Source of the DNA: Catenovulum maritimum
GTDB lineage: Bacteria > Pseudomonadota > Gammaproteobacteria > Enterobacterales > Alteromonadaceae
Assembly (NCBI RefSeq): GCF_001050375.1
Contig: NZ_KQ130482.1
Location: forward strand, 574,954 to 638,953
Direction of reading: 5' to 3'
DNA: 64,000 nucleotides
Position 1 is the first letter of the stretch. The number at the start of each line of letters is the position of its first letter. Shown here one piece after another: positions 24,698 to 33,022 of the stretch. Below the pieces are notes generated by a model. The model was not told the DNA's origin and searched no databases. It worked only from the letters and a program-made list of their open reading frames with translations. Position numbers and translations under genes: made by a program.

Positions 24698-26098
24698 ATG
24701 CAAAATCATAACGAACAATACAACTTAATTATCGATATTGGTAAAACACATGTAAAAATTCATGTGTTAGATTCTACTCAAACCTCTATTTTTTCTAAGC
24801 ATATCAGTAATACGGTTGTAGATAACGAATACTATCCAAGTGCTGACATCCAAGGCATTTGGCAATTTTTTAAAAGCTCAATTAAAGAAGCTGCGCAAGC
24901 TTATAAAATTGAAAATATTAGCATTACCACTCATGGTGCGACTGCTGCATTAATTGATAGAAACTCTGACTCTGAAGACGGTTTAGTCTTACCTGTTTTA
25001 GATTATGAATTCGAAACCATCTTTGAAGACAGTTTAGATTACGATTCAGTCAGACCTGATTTTAATCATACATATTCACCTAGTTTACCTGCTGGTTTAA
25101 ACTTAGGTCGTCAATTATTTTGGCAGAAAAAACGCTTTACTGAAGCCTTTGATAAAGCAAGTGATATTCTAATGTATCCACAATACTGGATATGGCGCTT
25201 TACTGGGCATTTATCATCGGAAATAACCTCGCTTGGTTGCCACACAGATTTATGGGATTTAAACCAAGATGGTTTATCGAGTTTAGTTGATCAGCTAGGT
25301 TGCCGAGATAAGTTTCCTGAACTTAAACCAGCTTGGCATTTTTGCGGTGAAGTTAAAGCCGATTTAGCGCAAGACTTAGGACTAAGAACCGATTGTAAGG
25401 TGTTTAATGGCCTACACGACAGTAATGCGAGTTTCTTACGTTACAGATTGTCTCAGGGTGATAAGCCTTTCACGGTAATCTCAACAGGTACTTGGACTAT
25501 TTGTATGGCATCTCAAGTTTCGCTTGAAAACTTAAATGCTGAAAAAGATATGCTTGCCAATATAGATGCACTTGCTCAACCAATTGCTTGTGCTCGATTT
25601 ATGGGCGGGCGCGAATTTGGCGCAATTTGTGATGCAACTAATGCCAAAGTCACAGATAGTTTTAGCCAAGCTGATTTACAAGCGATTATTGATAACCAAG
25701 TTTTCGCACTGCCAAATTTTGCAAGTGGTAGTGGTCCATTTGGCCAACAAGCTGCCAGCTTCAAGGGTGATTACAAAAATGTGAGTGGCGTAGGTATCGC
25801 AACTTTATACACTGCTTTATTAGTTGATTACCAATTGACTCAACTCGCTGCTAAAGGCGATATTTATATTGAAGGTGCTTTCCTTAAAAACCCGTTACTT
25901 TGTGGCTTAATTAAACAATTACGTCAGGTTCAACCTGTCCATATGTCATCTGATGACACAGGCACAGTTGCTGGCACTGCCGCTTTGGTTAATTGGGGTA
26001 AACTAGATATTCAAGTTAGTACGACAGAATCTGATGCGACTCAACTGCAAGGTTTAGAGAGCTATAAACAGCAGTGGTTGGATTTAGTGACTGCTTAA
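24698..26098 (+). CDS. rhaB: FGGY-family carbohydrate kinase, probable rhamnulokinase
   Basis: A 466-residue sugar kinase. NLIIDIGKTHVKIHVLD is the N-terminal phosphate-binding start; STHGATAALID, CHTDLWDLNQDGLS and VFNGLHDSNASFLRYR are FGGY core blocks; FTVISTGTWTICMA and GTVAGTAALVNWG match the C-terminal ATPase half. FGGY enzymes phosphorylate rhamnulose, fuculose, xylulose or glycerol. The neighbouring isomerase, mutarotase and rhamnulose-phosphate aldolase make L-rhamnulose the expected substrate. It ends the operon at a hairpin terminator. Confidence 0.85.
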   Translation: MQNHNEQYNLIIDIGKTHVKIHVLDSTQTSIFSKHISNTVVDNEYYPSADIQGIWQFFKSSIKEAAQAYKIENISITTHGATAALIDRNSDSEDGLVLPVLDYEFETIFEDSLDYDSVRPDFNHTYSPSLPAGLNLGRQLFWQKKRFTEAFDKASDILMYPQYWIWRFTGHLSSEITSLGCHTDLWDLNQDGLSSLVDQLGCRDKFPELKPAWHFCGEVKADLAQDLGLRTDCKVFNGLHDSNASFLRYRLSQGDKPFTVISTGTWTICMASQVSLENLNAEKDMLANIDALAQPIACARFMGGREFGAICDATNAKVTDSFSQADLQAIIDNQVFALPNFASGSGPFGQQAASFKGDYKNVSGVGIATLYTALLVDYQLTQLAAKGDIYIEGAFLKNPLLCGLIKQLRQVQPVHMSSDDTGTVAGTAALVNWGKLDIQVSTTESDATQLQGLESYKQQWLDLVTA

Positions 26099-26117
26099 CT
26101 TTTCGTTATCTGTGTTT

Positions 26118-26148
26118 AATTTGCTAGCTGAAATTCAGCTAGCAAATT
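26118..26148. terminator. Bidirectional hairpin between convergent genes
   Basis: AATTTGCTAGCTGAA and TTCAGCTAGCAAATT form a perfect 15-bp inverted repeat with a single base between the arms. It lies between rhaB and the convergent gene at 26170-27036 and could end both transcripts. Confidence 0.75.
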
Positions 26149-26169
26149 TAGATATTTTCAGTAAAGCAA

Positions 26170-27036
26170 TTAATCTTTACGCCAATACTTAGGTGTATGA
26201 ATTGGCATATCTTCCGGCAATAATGGATTGCCAATATTAATTACTCTTCTATTCTTGATGTCAGCCTGACGGATATATTCGCCATAAAAATCTTCTAAAA
26301 TTCTATCTATGGTACCGTTATCTAAAATCCTTTTAATCCCTAATTCTAATCTGGCCGCAAGCCGTTGATTTTTAGGTGAAACAAAGAAAAATTCTGGCAA
26401 TGGCATATAGATAGCTAAATTAGGTTCTATCACTAAATTCTTATACTCATCTTTACGCAAATACAATTCATTATAGATCTCATGCACGCCACGAGGTATG
26501 TAATCAAATCGATTCTTATTCAACATGCCAAATAAGGATTCATAGGTATGCGCAGCCGTTTTCTTAAATTTAAAGTGTTCCATGACATCGTAAGTAGACC
26601 ATCCTACTCTTAAACCTGCATTTAATTTATGTAGATCTTCAGTCGTGTTTACTTGCTTAAATTTTTCTAAATTGTGTTTGTTTGTCAGCAGCAACCTGTA
26701 ATTGAAAAGGCCTTGGCGAATCGGCGAAGATACTTTGATTAGCGCTTGATCCCACTTTTGGTTGTATAACATAGCCGCTACGTTTAACTGACGGCCCATT
26801 TTTAATTCGTTTAAGCGTCTTTCATTAGGAATTGCACCGTTAACAATTTTTATTCGATAGTCGCCATATTCAGGTTGAGTGATTTTGAGTGCGCTTTTAA
26901 GTAAGGTTAAATTGTATAAATAACGTGTGTCTTTATAAGATTGGCCTGTAGCTATTTTTACTAAATCTTCTGCTTGGCTGTGCCCAGATACTAATATTAA
27001 TAATATAAAAAAGAGTTTTTGCAGCATGGATAACAC
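26170..27036 (-). CDS. Periplasmic solute-binding-like protein, paralogue of the gene at 8579
   Basis: A 288-residue exported protein (signal peptide ends near SGHSQA). Same arrangement as the protein at 8579-9457: KITQPEYGDYRIKIVNGAIPNERR, RQGLFNYRLLLTNKHNL, LFGMLNKNRFDYIPRGVHEIY, DRILEDFYGEYIRQ and a final GNPLLP. The fold looks like the family 3 extracellular binding proteins used by amino-acid ABC transporters and by sensor kinases. No permease or kinase gene is next to it. The two paralogues bracket the transport and catabolic genes, so a shared sugar-related sensing role is possible. Ligand unknown. Confidence 0.7.
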   Translation of the reverse strand: MLSMLQKLFFILLILVSGHSQAEDLVKIATGQSYKDTRYLYNLTLLKSALKITQPEYGDYRIKIVNGAIPNERRLNELKMGRQLNVAAMLYNQKWDQALIKVSSPIRQGLFNYRLLLTNKHNLEKFKQVNTTEDLHKLNAGLRVGWSTYDVMEHFKFKKTAAHTYESLFGMLNKNRFDYIPRGVHEIYNELYLRKDEYKNLVIEPNLAIYMPLPEFFFVSPKNQRLAARLELGIKRILDNGTIDRILEDFYGEYIRQADIKNRRVINIGNPLLPEDMPIHTPKYWRKD

Positions 27037-27217
27037 CTAAAGCATAAGATGTATTTAAGTATATCTCACTTTAGTTTTTGTTTATTAATTAAACACGATT
27101 TTAATCTGGTTTTGTTGCTAATCTCCATATTTGAAGACAATCATAAGAATTTTTTTAACCCAATATGGAGTAGGTAACACAGCCTATTTTAATTATATAT
27201 AATAGGATTTATGACTT

Positions 27218-28123
27218 TTAACTACTGAGCTCTCGACAAGCATAATAGTTAAAATATGGGCTGAGTCTTTGGTAGTTATATTTCCTGCCTTTCGTTAAAT
27301 CTTTTGGGTGATTAGGCGCTGTGGTTAGTGCTTTTCTAACCAGATCAATTTGTTTTGACGGACTATATATAAAGATAGGTAACTTAGGTTTTATCGTCTG
27401 TGGCTGAGTGTTATCAAAGGTTAAATATAAAACAGGTTCAACTGGTTTAGGTCTAATAATTTTAACCAATATCTTGGCATCTAAGAATTGATTGATGGAG
27501 TCGATTAGCTTACCAATTTCAGATGACCATTCGTGTCGTGTTAATAAAGAGGGTGGGGACGATATTTTTAGTTTTAATTTACTCAGCTCTTTGTCAAAGT
27601 TATCTATGTTTTGATGTATGTAATCTAGATTCCAAGAAAAAGACGCCGATTTAATCTGGGGTTCATAAAATTCAATTTGACGCGTGATCATCAATTGGTT
27701 TGTCATTGGCAGGCTTTTATACAGCAAATCATTGGTTGTATAAACAGACTCACCGAGCTCATTGATGATATTGTTTGCTCTGCCATGTTCGGATAAAAAT
27801 GCTTTAAATGCGCTTTTCTCTTGGTTTATTGTCAGTATTTGTTGTTTTATTTGTTTAAATTCTTCTAATGATTGAATCAAGATAACCCCAGGGTATCGAT
27901 TAACATGTTTAACCACTTCTCCGGGTTCTTGCTTAAAATGACTAAAGGCAATATCAGCCAGCTCAATCCCACCTTGATCCATTATTTCAGGAGACTTGTT
28001 TAAAGGGTCAAGCACGCTCAGCTTATAGACTTGCGCTGCACTGCCTTTATATAGCTCAGCTAGCTTGTTTATTTCGGTGTTTATCGAGTTAAACATAGTT
28101 AACACATGGCTTATTTTATCCAT
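27218..28123 (-). CDS. tus: Tus-family DNA replication terminus site-binding protein
   Basis: A 301-residue protein close in length to E. coli Tus (309). Similarity by eye runs along the whole chain: HVNRYPGVILIQSLEEFK against the Tus RLPGVLCYQVDNL segment; ASFSWNLDYIHQNIDNFDKE against LRFGWANKHIIKNLHRDE; LTRHEWSSEIGKL against WTREEWQRKLER; AKILVKIIRPKPVEPVLYL against the DNA-contacting AKLKIKRPVKVQPIARVW. Tus binds Ter sites and blocks the replicative helicase in one orientation. As in E. coli, a Ter-like sequence lies just upstream of the start (28136-28146). It is unusual outside enterics and some plasmids, and its position beside a recombinase element suggests a transferred or plasmid-derived copy. 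Confidence 0.75.
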   Translation of the reverse strand: MDKISHVLTMFNSINTEINKLAELYKGSAAQVYKLSVLDPLNKSPEIMDQGGIELADIAFSHFKQEPGEVVKHVNRYPGVILIQSLEEFKQIKQQILTINQEKSAFKAFLSEHGRANNIINELGESVYTTNDLLYKSLPMTNQLMITRQIEFYEPQIKSASFSWNLDYIHQNIDNFDKELSKLKLKISSPPSLLTRHEWSSEIGKLIDSINQFLDAKILVKIIRPKPVEPVLYLTFDNTQPQTIKPKLPIFIYSPSKQIDLVRKALTTAPNHPKDLTKGRKYNYQRLSPYFNYYACRELSS

Positions 28124-28135
28124 AGCGAATTAAAC

Positions 28136-28146
28136 ATGATGTAAAT
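28136..28146. promoter_or_regulatory. Ter-like sequence upstream of tus
   Basis: ATGATGTAAAT resembles the Ter core ATGTTGTAACT (9 of 11 positions) and lies 13-23 bases before the tus start, the place where E. coli TerB overlaps and autoregulates tus. The short match in AT-rich DNA keeps this tentative. Confidence 0.35.
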
Positions 28147-28147
28147 C

Positions 28148-28317
28148 CAAGTTATGAAGTAGATCTTGGGCTTTTTAAATTCAAGAGGTTACTTGGATTT
28201 TGCAAAGATCTTTTTCTAATATTTCCAAGCTAACAGATAGATCTTTATAGCGTTTGTAAGTTAACGATTAGATCTTCAACAACGCCAGACTAAGAACCCC
28301 ATACATAGCAAGATCTG
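28148..28317. repeat. Iteron-like cluster of AGATCT repeats
   Basis: Five AGATCT words occur at 28161, 28206, 28239, 28270 and 28311, with a sixth at 28452. Three sit in a longer repeat of about 17 bases (28151-28167, 28229-28245, 28260-28276; consensus GYTA...TAGATCTT), each preceded by AAG-type sequence. Spacing is 31-45 bases. The remaining stretch to 28667 has only short open frames and no recognised gene. The array could be a replication iteron set or a regulator array. Confidence 0.5.
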
Positions 28318-28667
28318 CGGGGCATCGCAGGTATATAAATAAAATATATACAAATGCTAATAATGTCTAGTTTAAATTGAACAGGTGAAAGGTGGGAAAG
28401 TAATGGTGGTGTTTGAAGCGAAACCTATTTTACTTGGTAATTTATTGGCGGAGATCTACATTGGAGACGAAATTGTAGTAGTTTTTCATATGTAATAGGT
28501 ATAAATATCGGGTAAGTTTTTACGTCACAAGTTTGCCAAGTATACTTTTATCGCTTTTATAACAACGAGCCAACGCAAAGCTAACTTTTCTTTTAACCCG
28601 CAATCAGTGAGGTTGAAGATACAAACAGAAAGCGATAAAGGCTATTGGTTTGATGTAGGGCGGTACT

Positions 28668-29024
28668 TTATAATTGGCAATCATAATATTGTTCAATATA
28701 AAAATTTGATTTTGAATCATAAAGGTAACAAGAATCTTTTTTGAACAATAGAATTGTCACCATGGCATTTAAAAGTGAATATTTTAGGCATTCAATAGAA
28801 AAAAGGTTTAGTTTGTCTTCTACATTGACGGACAGAAAACTACCGTGTGATTTCTTTTTTCGTATTAATCGCTTATCATCATCCCTTAGCTTTATCAATT
28901 TCAAAGCTAAGTCAAAACTTACATCACAGTCTTTAGCTAGCCGATAGATTCGAATATAAATAGCTTTATGCTTTTGGAGTATTTTTTTCATATTCATTAT
29001 TTTAATAGTAATGTCGAAAGACAT
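28668..29024 (-). CDS. Small hypothetical protein
   Basis: A 118-residue open frame, lysine-rich, with a plausible internal start at MKKILQKHKAIYIRIYRLAKD. The segment RLAKDCDVSFDLALKLIKLRDDD could be a short helix-turn-helix, but no family was recognised. It lies downstream of the recombinase operon on the same strand. It may be a non-coding frame in AT-rich DNA. Confidence 0.3.
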   Translation of the reverse strand: MSFDITIKIMNMKKILQKHKAIYIRIYRLAKDCDVSFDLALKLIKLRDDDKRLIRKKKSHGSFLSVNVEDKLNLFSIECLKYSLLNAMVTILLFKKDSCYLYDSKSNFYIEQYYDCQL

Positions 29025-29086
29025 TAATTATAAATAGTTCGTTACATGTAACTGTAGCTAACCTTATGTTTTATATAACTTTGTTT

Positions 29087-29131
29087 AAGGTTACACTTTT
29101 GGATGTTTTTAACTATCTCAAAAGTAACCTT
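29087..29131. repeat. Inverted repeat downstream of the recombinase operon
   Basis: AAGGTTACACTTTTG (29087-29101) and CAAAAGTAACCTT (29119-29131) are inverted with a 2-base bulge. It could be a terminator or an element end. The words GTTACACTTTT and AAAGTAACCTTAA found here recur at 35447-35457 and 35259-35271 beyond qnr. Confidence 0.45.
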
Positions 29132-29163
29132 AATTTGAAATTATTACCATTAAATTCAGGCAA

Positions 29164-29568
29164 TTAGCTGTATATTAGTTGCGTTACATTGTTATTGTCC
29201 GCACGAGCATTGCTCAGAGCCATGTTTTTTCGTATTAACGTAGCATTTTGTGATTGAACTTTAGCGAGCATAGCTTTCAATTCTGCCACCTCAGACCGCA
29301 ACTCTCGATTGCGGTCTTTGTATTTATTAAGTTCAGTTTGTTTGGCATCACGTTGCTGTCGAATGTCTTTGTTTACACCGCCTTTAATACGCTCTAATAG
29401 TTCAGGGCAATCACGGTGAATCAATGCTCGACTTACACCTGCTTCTTCGGCAACGGCAGCGACACTCATTTTACGTTTATGAGAAACAGTATTTGGACGA
29501 CCTTTTTCGATTCGAACAATGGCAAGTCGAACCGCTTTATGTGTCGCTTTTTCTTTCTGGTTAGACAT
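29164..29568 (-). CDS. TnpC-like small accessory protein of a recombinase operon
   Basis: A 134-residue basic protein. Residues about 20-65 (GRPNTVSHKRKMSVAAVAEEAG, then VSRALIHRDCPELLERI) look like a helix-turn-helix, and residues 70-120 form a long heptad coiled coil. This arrangement matches the small third protein encoded after the recombinases in Tn554-like elements. Its start overlaps the end of the preceding recombinase gene by 8 bases, so it is the last gene of a four-gene operon. Probable DNA-binding helper in transposition. Confidence 0.65.
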   Translation of the reverse strand: MSNQKEKATHKAVRLAIVRIEKGRPNTVSHKRKMSVAAVAEEAGVSRALIHRDCPELLERIKGGVNKDIRQQRDAKQTELNKYKDRNRELRSEVAELKAMLAKVQSQNATLIRKNMALSNARADNNNVTQLIYS

Positions 29569-31366
29569 TTATCACCTCGATATCCTTTCTCTCGTTAATC
29601 TCTTGCTTCATAGCTTCAACATCAATACCCAATGCCACTAGAACCTTTTCACAGCGTTCCATGCCTTTTTTTACCGCCGCTCTACCAGCTTCACCAATAT
29701 CATCCAATTGCATCAGTTTCATTTGCTGCACTAGCATTCCCTCCCAATAAGGCAGGTGTCGCTTATCTACAATGCCGCTTTCACAGCTATCAGGCTTACC
29801 ACACTTACACTCATCATCATTGGTGCACCACCCAATACCTGTTGAGCGAATTGGTATGGAGCTAGAGTATGCCTTTGCCATAGCACTAAGAGAGCCAAAA
29901 GATTTAATTAACTCTTTATCCTCACGGACCTTCATGATGTTTTGAGCTATGTCGCCACCAGTGATAGGCGTGTCTAGTTCAAACCAATCTTGCTTAATTT
30001 CTTCTTCAACCAGATATTTCTCTCGAAGCATTTCTTCAAACAATTCAGCATCCAAAGCATCATTAAAGGCATACAAAGTGGTCATGGTAATTGACCAATG
30101 TTTAAAGTGATCTTTTAATGCTCTCAAGTCACCTAATTCAGAGTGAACCGCATAATTAGCAAAGGTACGTCTGAATTGGTGCGCTGATAGGTTCCAATTA
30201 CTCCCTATCTGTTCACATAAGTTTGGCAACCTAGCGTTAGTCATTGCCACCCCTGACAATAGGTAAATTGCGTTTCCTTTTCCCAGGTTTTTCGATAGGC
30301 AGATGTGGTTTGATATTTCCTCAAGTCGATGTGCTTCCACATGATCGTTGCTTGCTTTCGCTTTTAGTAAATCACACTCAAGTTGATCTTGAAGTGGAGC
30401 GCTCAAACGGCCAAGAATATCAATCGCTTCCGTGGCTATCCTTGGCGCAATCCACTCAGCTAACCCTGTATGTGTTTTCTCAGAGACAGTTTCGATGTGG
30501 TAGTAAGTGGTGTCACCTTTCGTTTCAGAGCGATACGCATCACGCTTAATGCCTAATATTTCATGGATACGCATACCCGTTGTGAGTAACAGCCAGAAGA
30601 TACAGCTATCTCGCAGTAGCAATGTTTCTCTCTTTTTTGACGATTTCAGAATTTCATCAGCTTTATCTAGGTATGATTTAGTAAACTGGCACAGCGGAAT
30701 TAGCACTTTATTTGGAATAATGGGGGTCTTACCTTTGGTAATGGCTTCCCGATACGCTTCACCAACATACCCTGCTTGCTCATTAGCGGTTGATTGAGGC
30801 CAAGGATGCTCTTTGACAAAATCAAACTCTTTGCAGTGGTAATAAAGGTCTTCTAGAATGCGGAATCTATCCACCTTGGTGACTGCTGTCAGTGGTTTAG
30901 TCTCGCCTTTTCGTTTTGAGTGCAGGGTATTTACATGCCTAACGTAGGCATTTGAGGTAAAAGCTGTCAGCCCATGTGTAACTGTAGTATCTGAACTTAA
31001 AACCCACTGAAAATAACTTTTCAACTTGTCCAATGTTTTCACAAGAGTATTAAGAGCTAACCCCTTTTTGAATTTGCTCCAGATTACCCACTTTGCCATG
31101 CGCTTCATTTGAGTATCATCAATCGTAGAAAAAGTAAGGTTTAATGCACTTGCTATAGTTGCTTTCGTACCTTTACTAGCAGGAAACACCCATACATCTT
31201 CCTCAAATCGAGATAGCGTTTGGTATTCACCATTGGCGAGTTTAATGTAGGTCACGATACCCGTTAGAGAGCCATCAATGACTTGCTCAAGCGCACTGGT
31301 GCTTGGCTTTGGACATTGCTGAATTGCAAACTCAGCTTGTGTGAGTATTAACTCAATTGAACTCAT
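29561..31366 (-). CDS. Tyrosine recombinase, Tn554 TnpB-like
   Basis: A 601-residue site-specific recombinase. The catalytic signatures are visible: LLTTGMRIHEILGIKRD (first Arg), SAHQFRRTFANYAVH (His-x-x-Arg) and DHFKHWSITMTTLYA (His and the nucleophilic Tyr). The C-terminal region has a Cys cluster, CTNDDECKCGKPDSCESG, probably a zinc site, as in large TnpB-type recombinases. It overlaps the upstream recombinase by 4 bases (ATGA) and the downstream small gene by 8. Confidence 0.82.
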   Translation of the reverse strand: MSSIELILTQAEFAIQQCPKPSTSALEQVIDGSLTGIVTYIKLANGEYQTLSRFEEDVWVFPASKGTKATIASALNLTFSTIDDTQMKRMAKWVIWSKFKKGLALNTLVKTLDKLKSYFQWVLSSDTTVTHGLTAFTSNAYVRHVNTLHSKRKGETKPLTAVTKVDRFRILEDLYYHCKEFDFVKEHPWPQSTANEQAGYVGEAYREAITKGKTPIIPNKVLIPLCQFTKSYLDKADEILKSSKKRETLLLRDSCIFWLLLTTGMRIHEILGIKRDAYRSETKGDTTYYHIETVSEKTHTGLAEWIAPRIATEAIDILGRLSAPLQDQLECDLLKAKASNDHVEAHRLEEISNHICLSKNLGKGNAIYLLSGVAMTNARLPNLCEQIGSNWNLSAHQFRRTFANYAVHSELGDLRALKDHFKHWSITMTTLYAFNDALDAELFEEMLREKYLVEEEIKQDWFELDTPITGGDIAQNIMKVREDKELIKSFGSLSAMAKAYSSSIPIRSTGIGWCTNDDECKCGKPDSCESGIVDKRHLPYWEGMLVQQMKLMQLDDIGEAGRAAVKKGMERCEKVLVALGIDVEAMKQEINERKDIEVINV

Positions 31367-33015
31367 TGCGTCACCTTCAACATATCAAGGTTTTGCCAGT
31401 ACGGATGTGGATTAGATCTTGCCCGTTCTTTTTCAGTCTCTACACGCTGTAGCTGGCCAAGCTTAGCAAATTCAGGGACAACTTCTTCATCTACGATTCT
31501 TAGAACATTTTTTAAATGACGCTTCCAGTCTTTACGACCAAACTCGTCACGGCTTCGAATAATCGCCCAATAAAAACTAAAGAGTTTATACAAATCATCA
31601 CCTGTAATAACGAAGCTTTTACAGCGGAAGCAGCCTAAAAAGTCATTACAGAACGAGCCATTTTTCGGTGCTTTATCGCCATTCTTAGGGTCTTTACAAT
31701 GCCCTACAGGGACGCTTGGCTCTGCGCACGTTAGCTCTTTAACTCGTATCTCACCCATTAAGCCCAAGTTGCGCTTTGATTGCTCGGGAGCTTGCAGGTA
31801 GTGGTCAAGCGTTCCTGTCCCACTGTGTTTGGCTTGCCGCGCAGCAATTAACAAACTCTCACCACTCAGCTCATAAATACCATTGATGAACGTCTTGCGA
31901 AAACGGCTTACATTAAGTTTCATCGTTCGACCATCTTCATCTCTTAAGTCGTACTCTTTGATGAATTTTTTGATGTTATATCTAAGCAGCCTTTCTGCTA
32001 GAGAGGAGGCCGTACCTCTCTCGGCACCTATGTGGGCAACTCTAGACTCATAGACAAATAACAAGTCGGAATCGATAGACTTTCTCACTTGGCTATTACG
32101 CTCAATGATAGCCTCAATAAGATAAGCCACATCAAGCTTTATTCCTTGCACTACTTCAAGTTCCTGTGATTTTCGTAAATTGTGCAATTGCGTGGAGTTG
32201 CCTCTTTTTTTGAATACGGTTAAGAGCTTGCGGCAATCTTTAAGTGGGTGGTCGGTCAATGAGTCGGTAGTCATATTGAGAAGCGGAGATGTGTTGATGC
32301 CTGTCTGAATCGCCACAGCTAACAAACACAGTGTTAACTGATAACCTGTTAGTGGTTCGGTCTTTTGATAAATCGGCTTAATTGCTTGTTTTAGCGCAAC
32401 CACCACCTGCCTTTTTTCATGGGGAGTCAGTGGTTTCTCGCCCTTTGCACGTTTACTTGAATTTGGAAATGGGCTCTTAGGAAAGAAATCACTGTTTAGG
32501 TTTATGTCATCAATGACTGACCAATAGCCCTTGTCCCTCATGTGTATCAGCATTGACTTGAGATGAGTGTAGTAACCTTTTAGGGTGTTATACCCTAACT
32601 CACAACCTCTAAGGTGCAGTAAATATTGCTCGATCAACTCTGGCGTAATGTCATCTTGTGTTAAGTCCTCACCCGCTGAATACCTAAATAATGTAAGGTA
32701 TTCAGCGAAATGGAAAAAACCATTTTTAAAATAACCTTTTTGAGTTTCCTCGCTAAGAGCATCGGTATTTTTCAGCAGAGCTTTTGCGGTGTAGTACACT
32801 CGATTTGTAATGTCGTCATAACCTTTGCCATAGAAACGAGTAAAATTGACGTTAGAACCATTGCCACCTTTTGAACCGATATTCGGGTAATTCACTACAG
32901 GGTTGATTGGTCGGACTATTTCTCGATTTTGAGCAGTGTCAGTTGTTGACTCTACTGCCGATGTTTTCTTTAGCTTGTCTTTGTTAATAGACAGTTTTTT
33001 TCTTTGTCTCGCCAT
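31363..33015 (-). CDS. Tyrosine recombinase-like protein with incomplete active site
   Basis: A 550-residue member of the same operon. The C-terminal domain has the recombinase layout, but the first active-site position reads IQTGINTSPLLNM where Arg is expected, and the box II His is replaced in VSRFRKTFINGIYEL, which keeps its Arg. The KHSGTGTLDHYL box still has His and Tyr. A Cys-rich tail (CKDPKNGDKA to CNDFLGCFRCKSF) may bind zinc. It is probably a structural or regulatory partner of the two complete recombinases flanking it. Seven bases separate it from the upstream gene. Confidence 0.72.
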   Translation of the reverse strand: MARQRKKLSINKDKLKKTSAVESTTDTAQNREIVRPINPVVNYPNIGSKGGNGSNVNFTRFYGKGYDDITNRVYYTAKALLKNTDALSEETQKGYFKNGFFHFAEYLTLFRYSAGEDLTQDDITPELIEQYLLHLRGCELGYNTLKGYYTHLKSMLIHMRDKGYWSVIDDINLNSDFFPKSPFPNSSKRAKGEKPLTPHEKRQVVVALKQAIKPIYQKTEPLTGYQLTLCLLAVAIQTGINTSPLLNMTTDSLTDHPLKDCRKLLTVFKKRGNSTQLHNLRKSQELEVVQGIKLDVAYLIEAIIERNSQVRKSIDSDLLFVYESRVAHIGAERGTASSLAERLLRYNIKKFIKEYDLRDEDGRTMKLNVSRFRKTFINGIYELSGESLLIAARQAKHSGTGTLDHYLQAPEQSKRNLGLMGEIRVKELTCAEPSVPVGHCKDPKNGDKAPKNGSFCNDFLGCFRCKSFVITGDDLYKLFSFYWAIIRSRDEFGRKDWKRHLKNVLRIVDEEVVPEFAKLGQLQRVETEKERARSNPHPYWQNLDMLKVTQ

Positions 33016-33022
33016 ATTTCAC

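Noticed and set aside
28148..28317. CRISPR array
   Set aside because: Repeats are short, imperfect and irregularly spaced, spacers are not of uniform length, and no cas genes are present.
28403..28495. 30-codon open frame upstream of tus
   Set aside because: Short, no recognisable similarity and located in repeat-rich non-coding DNA.
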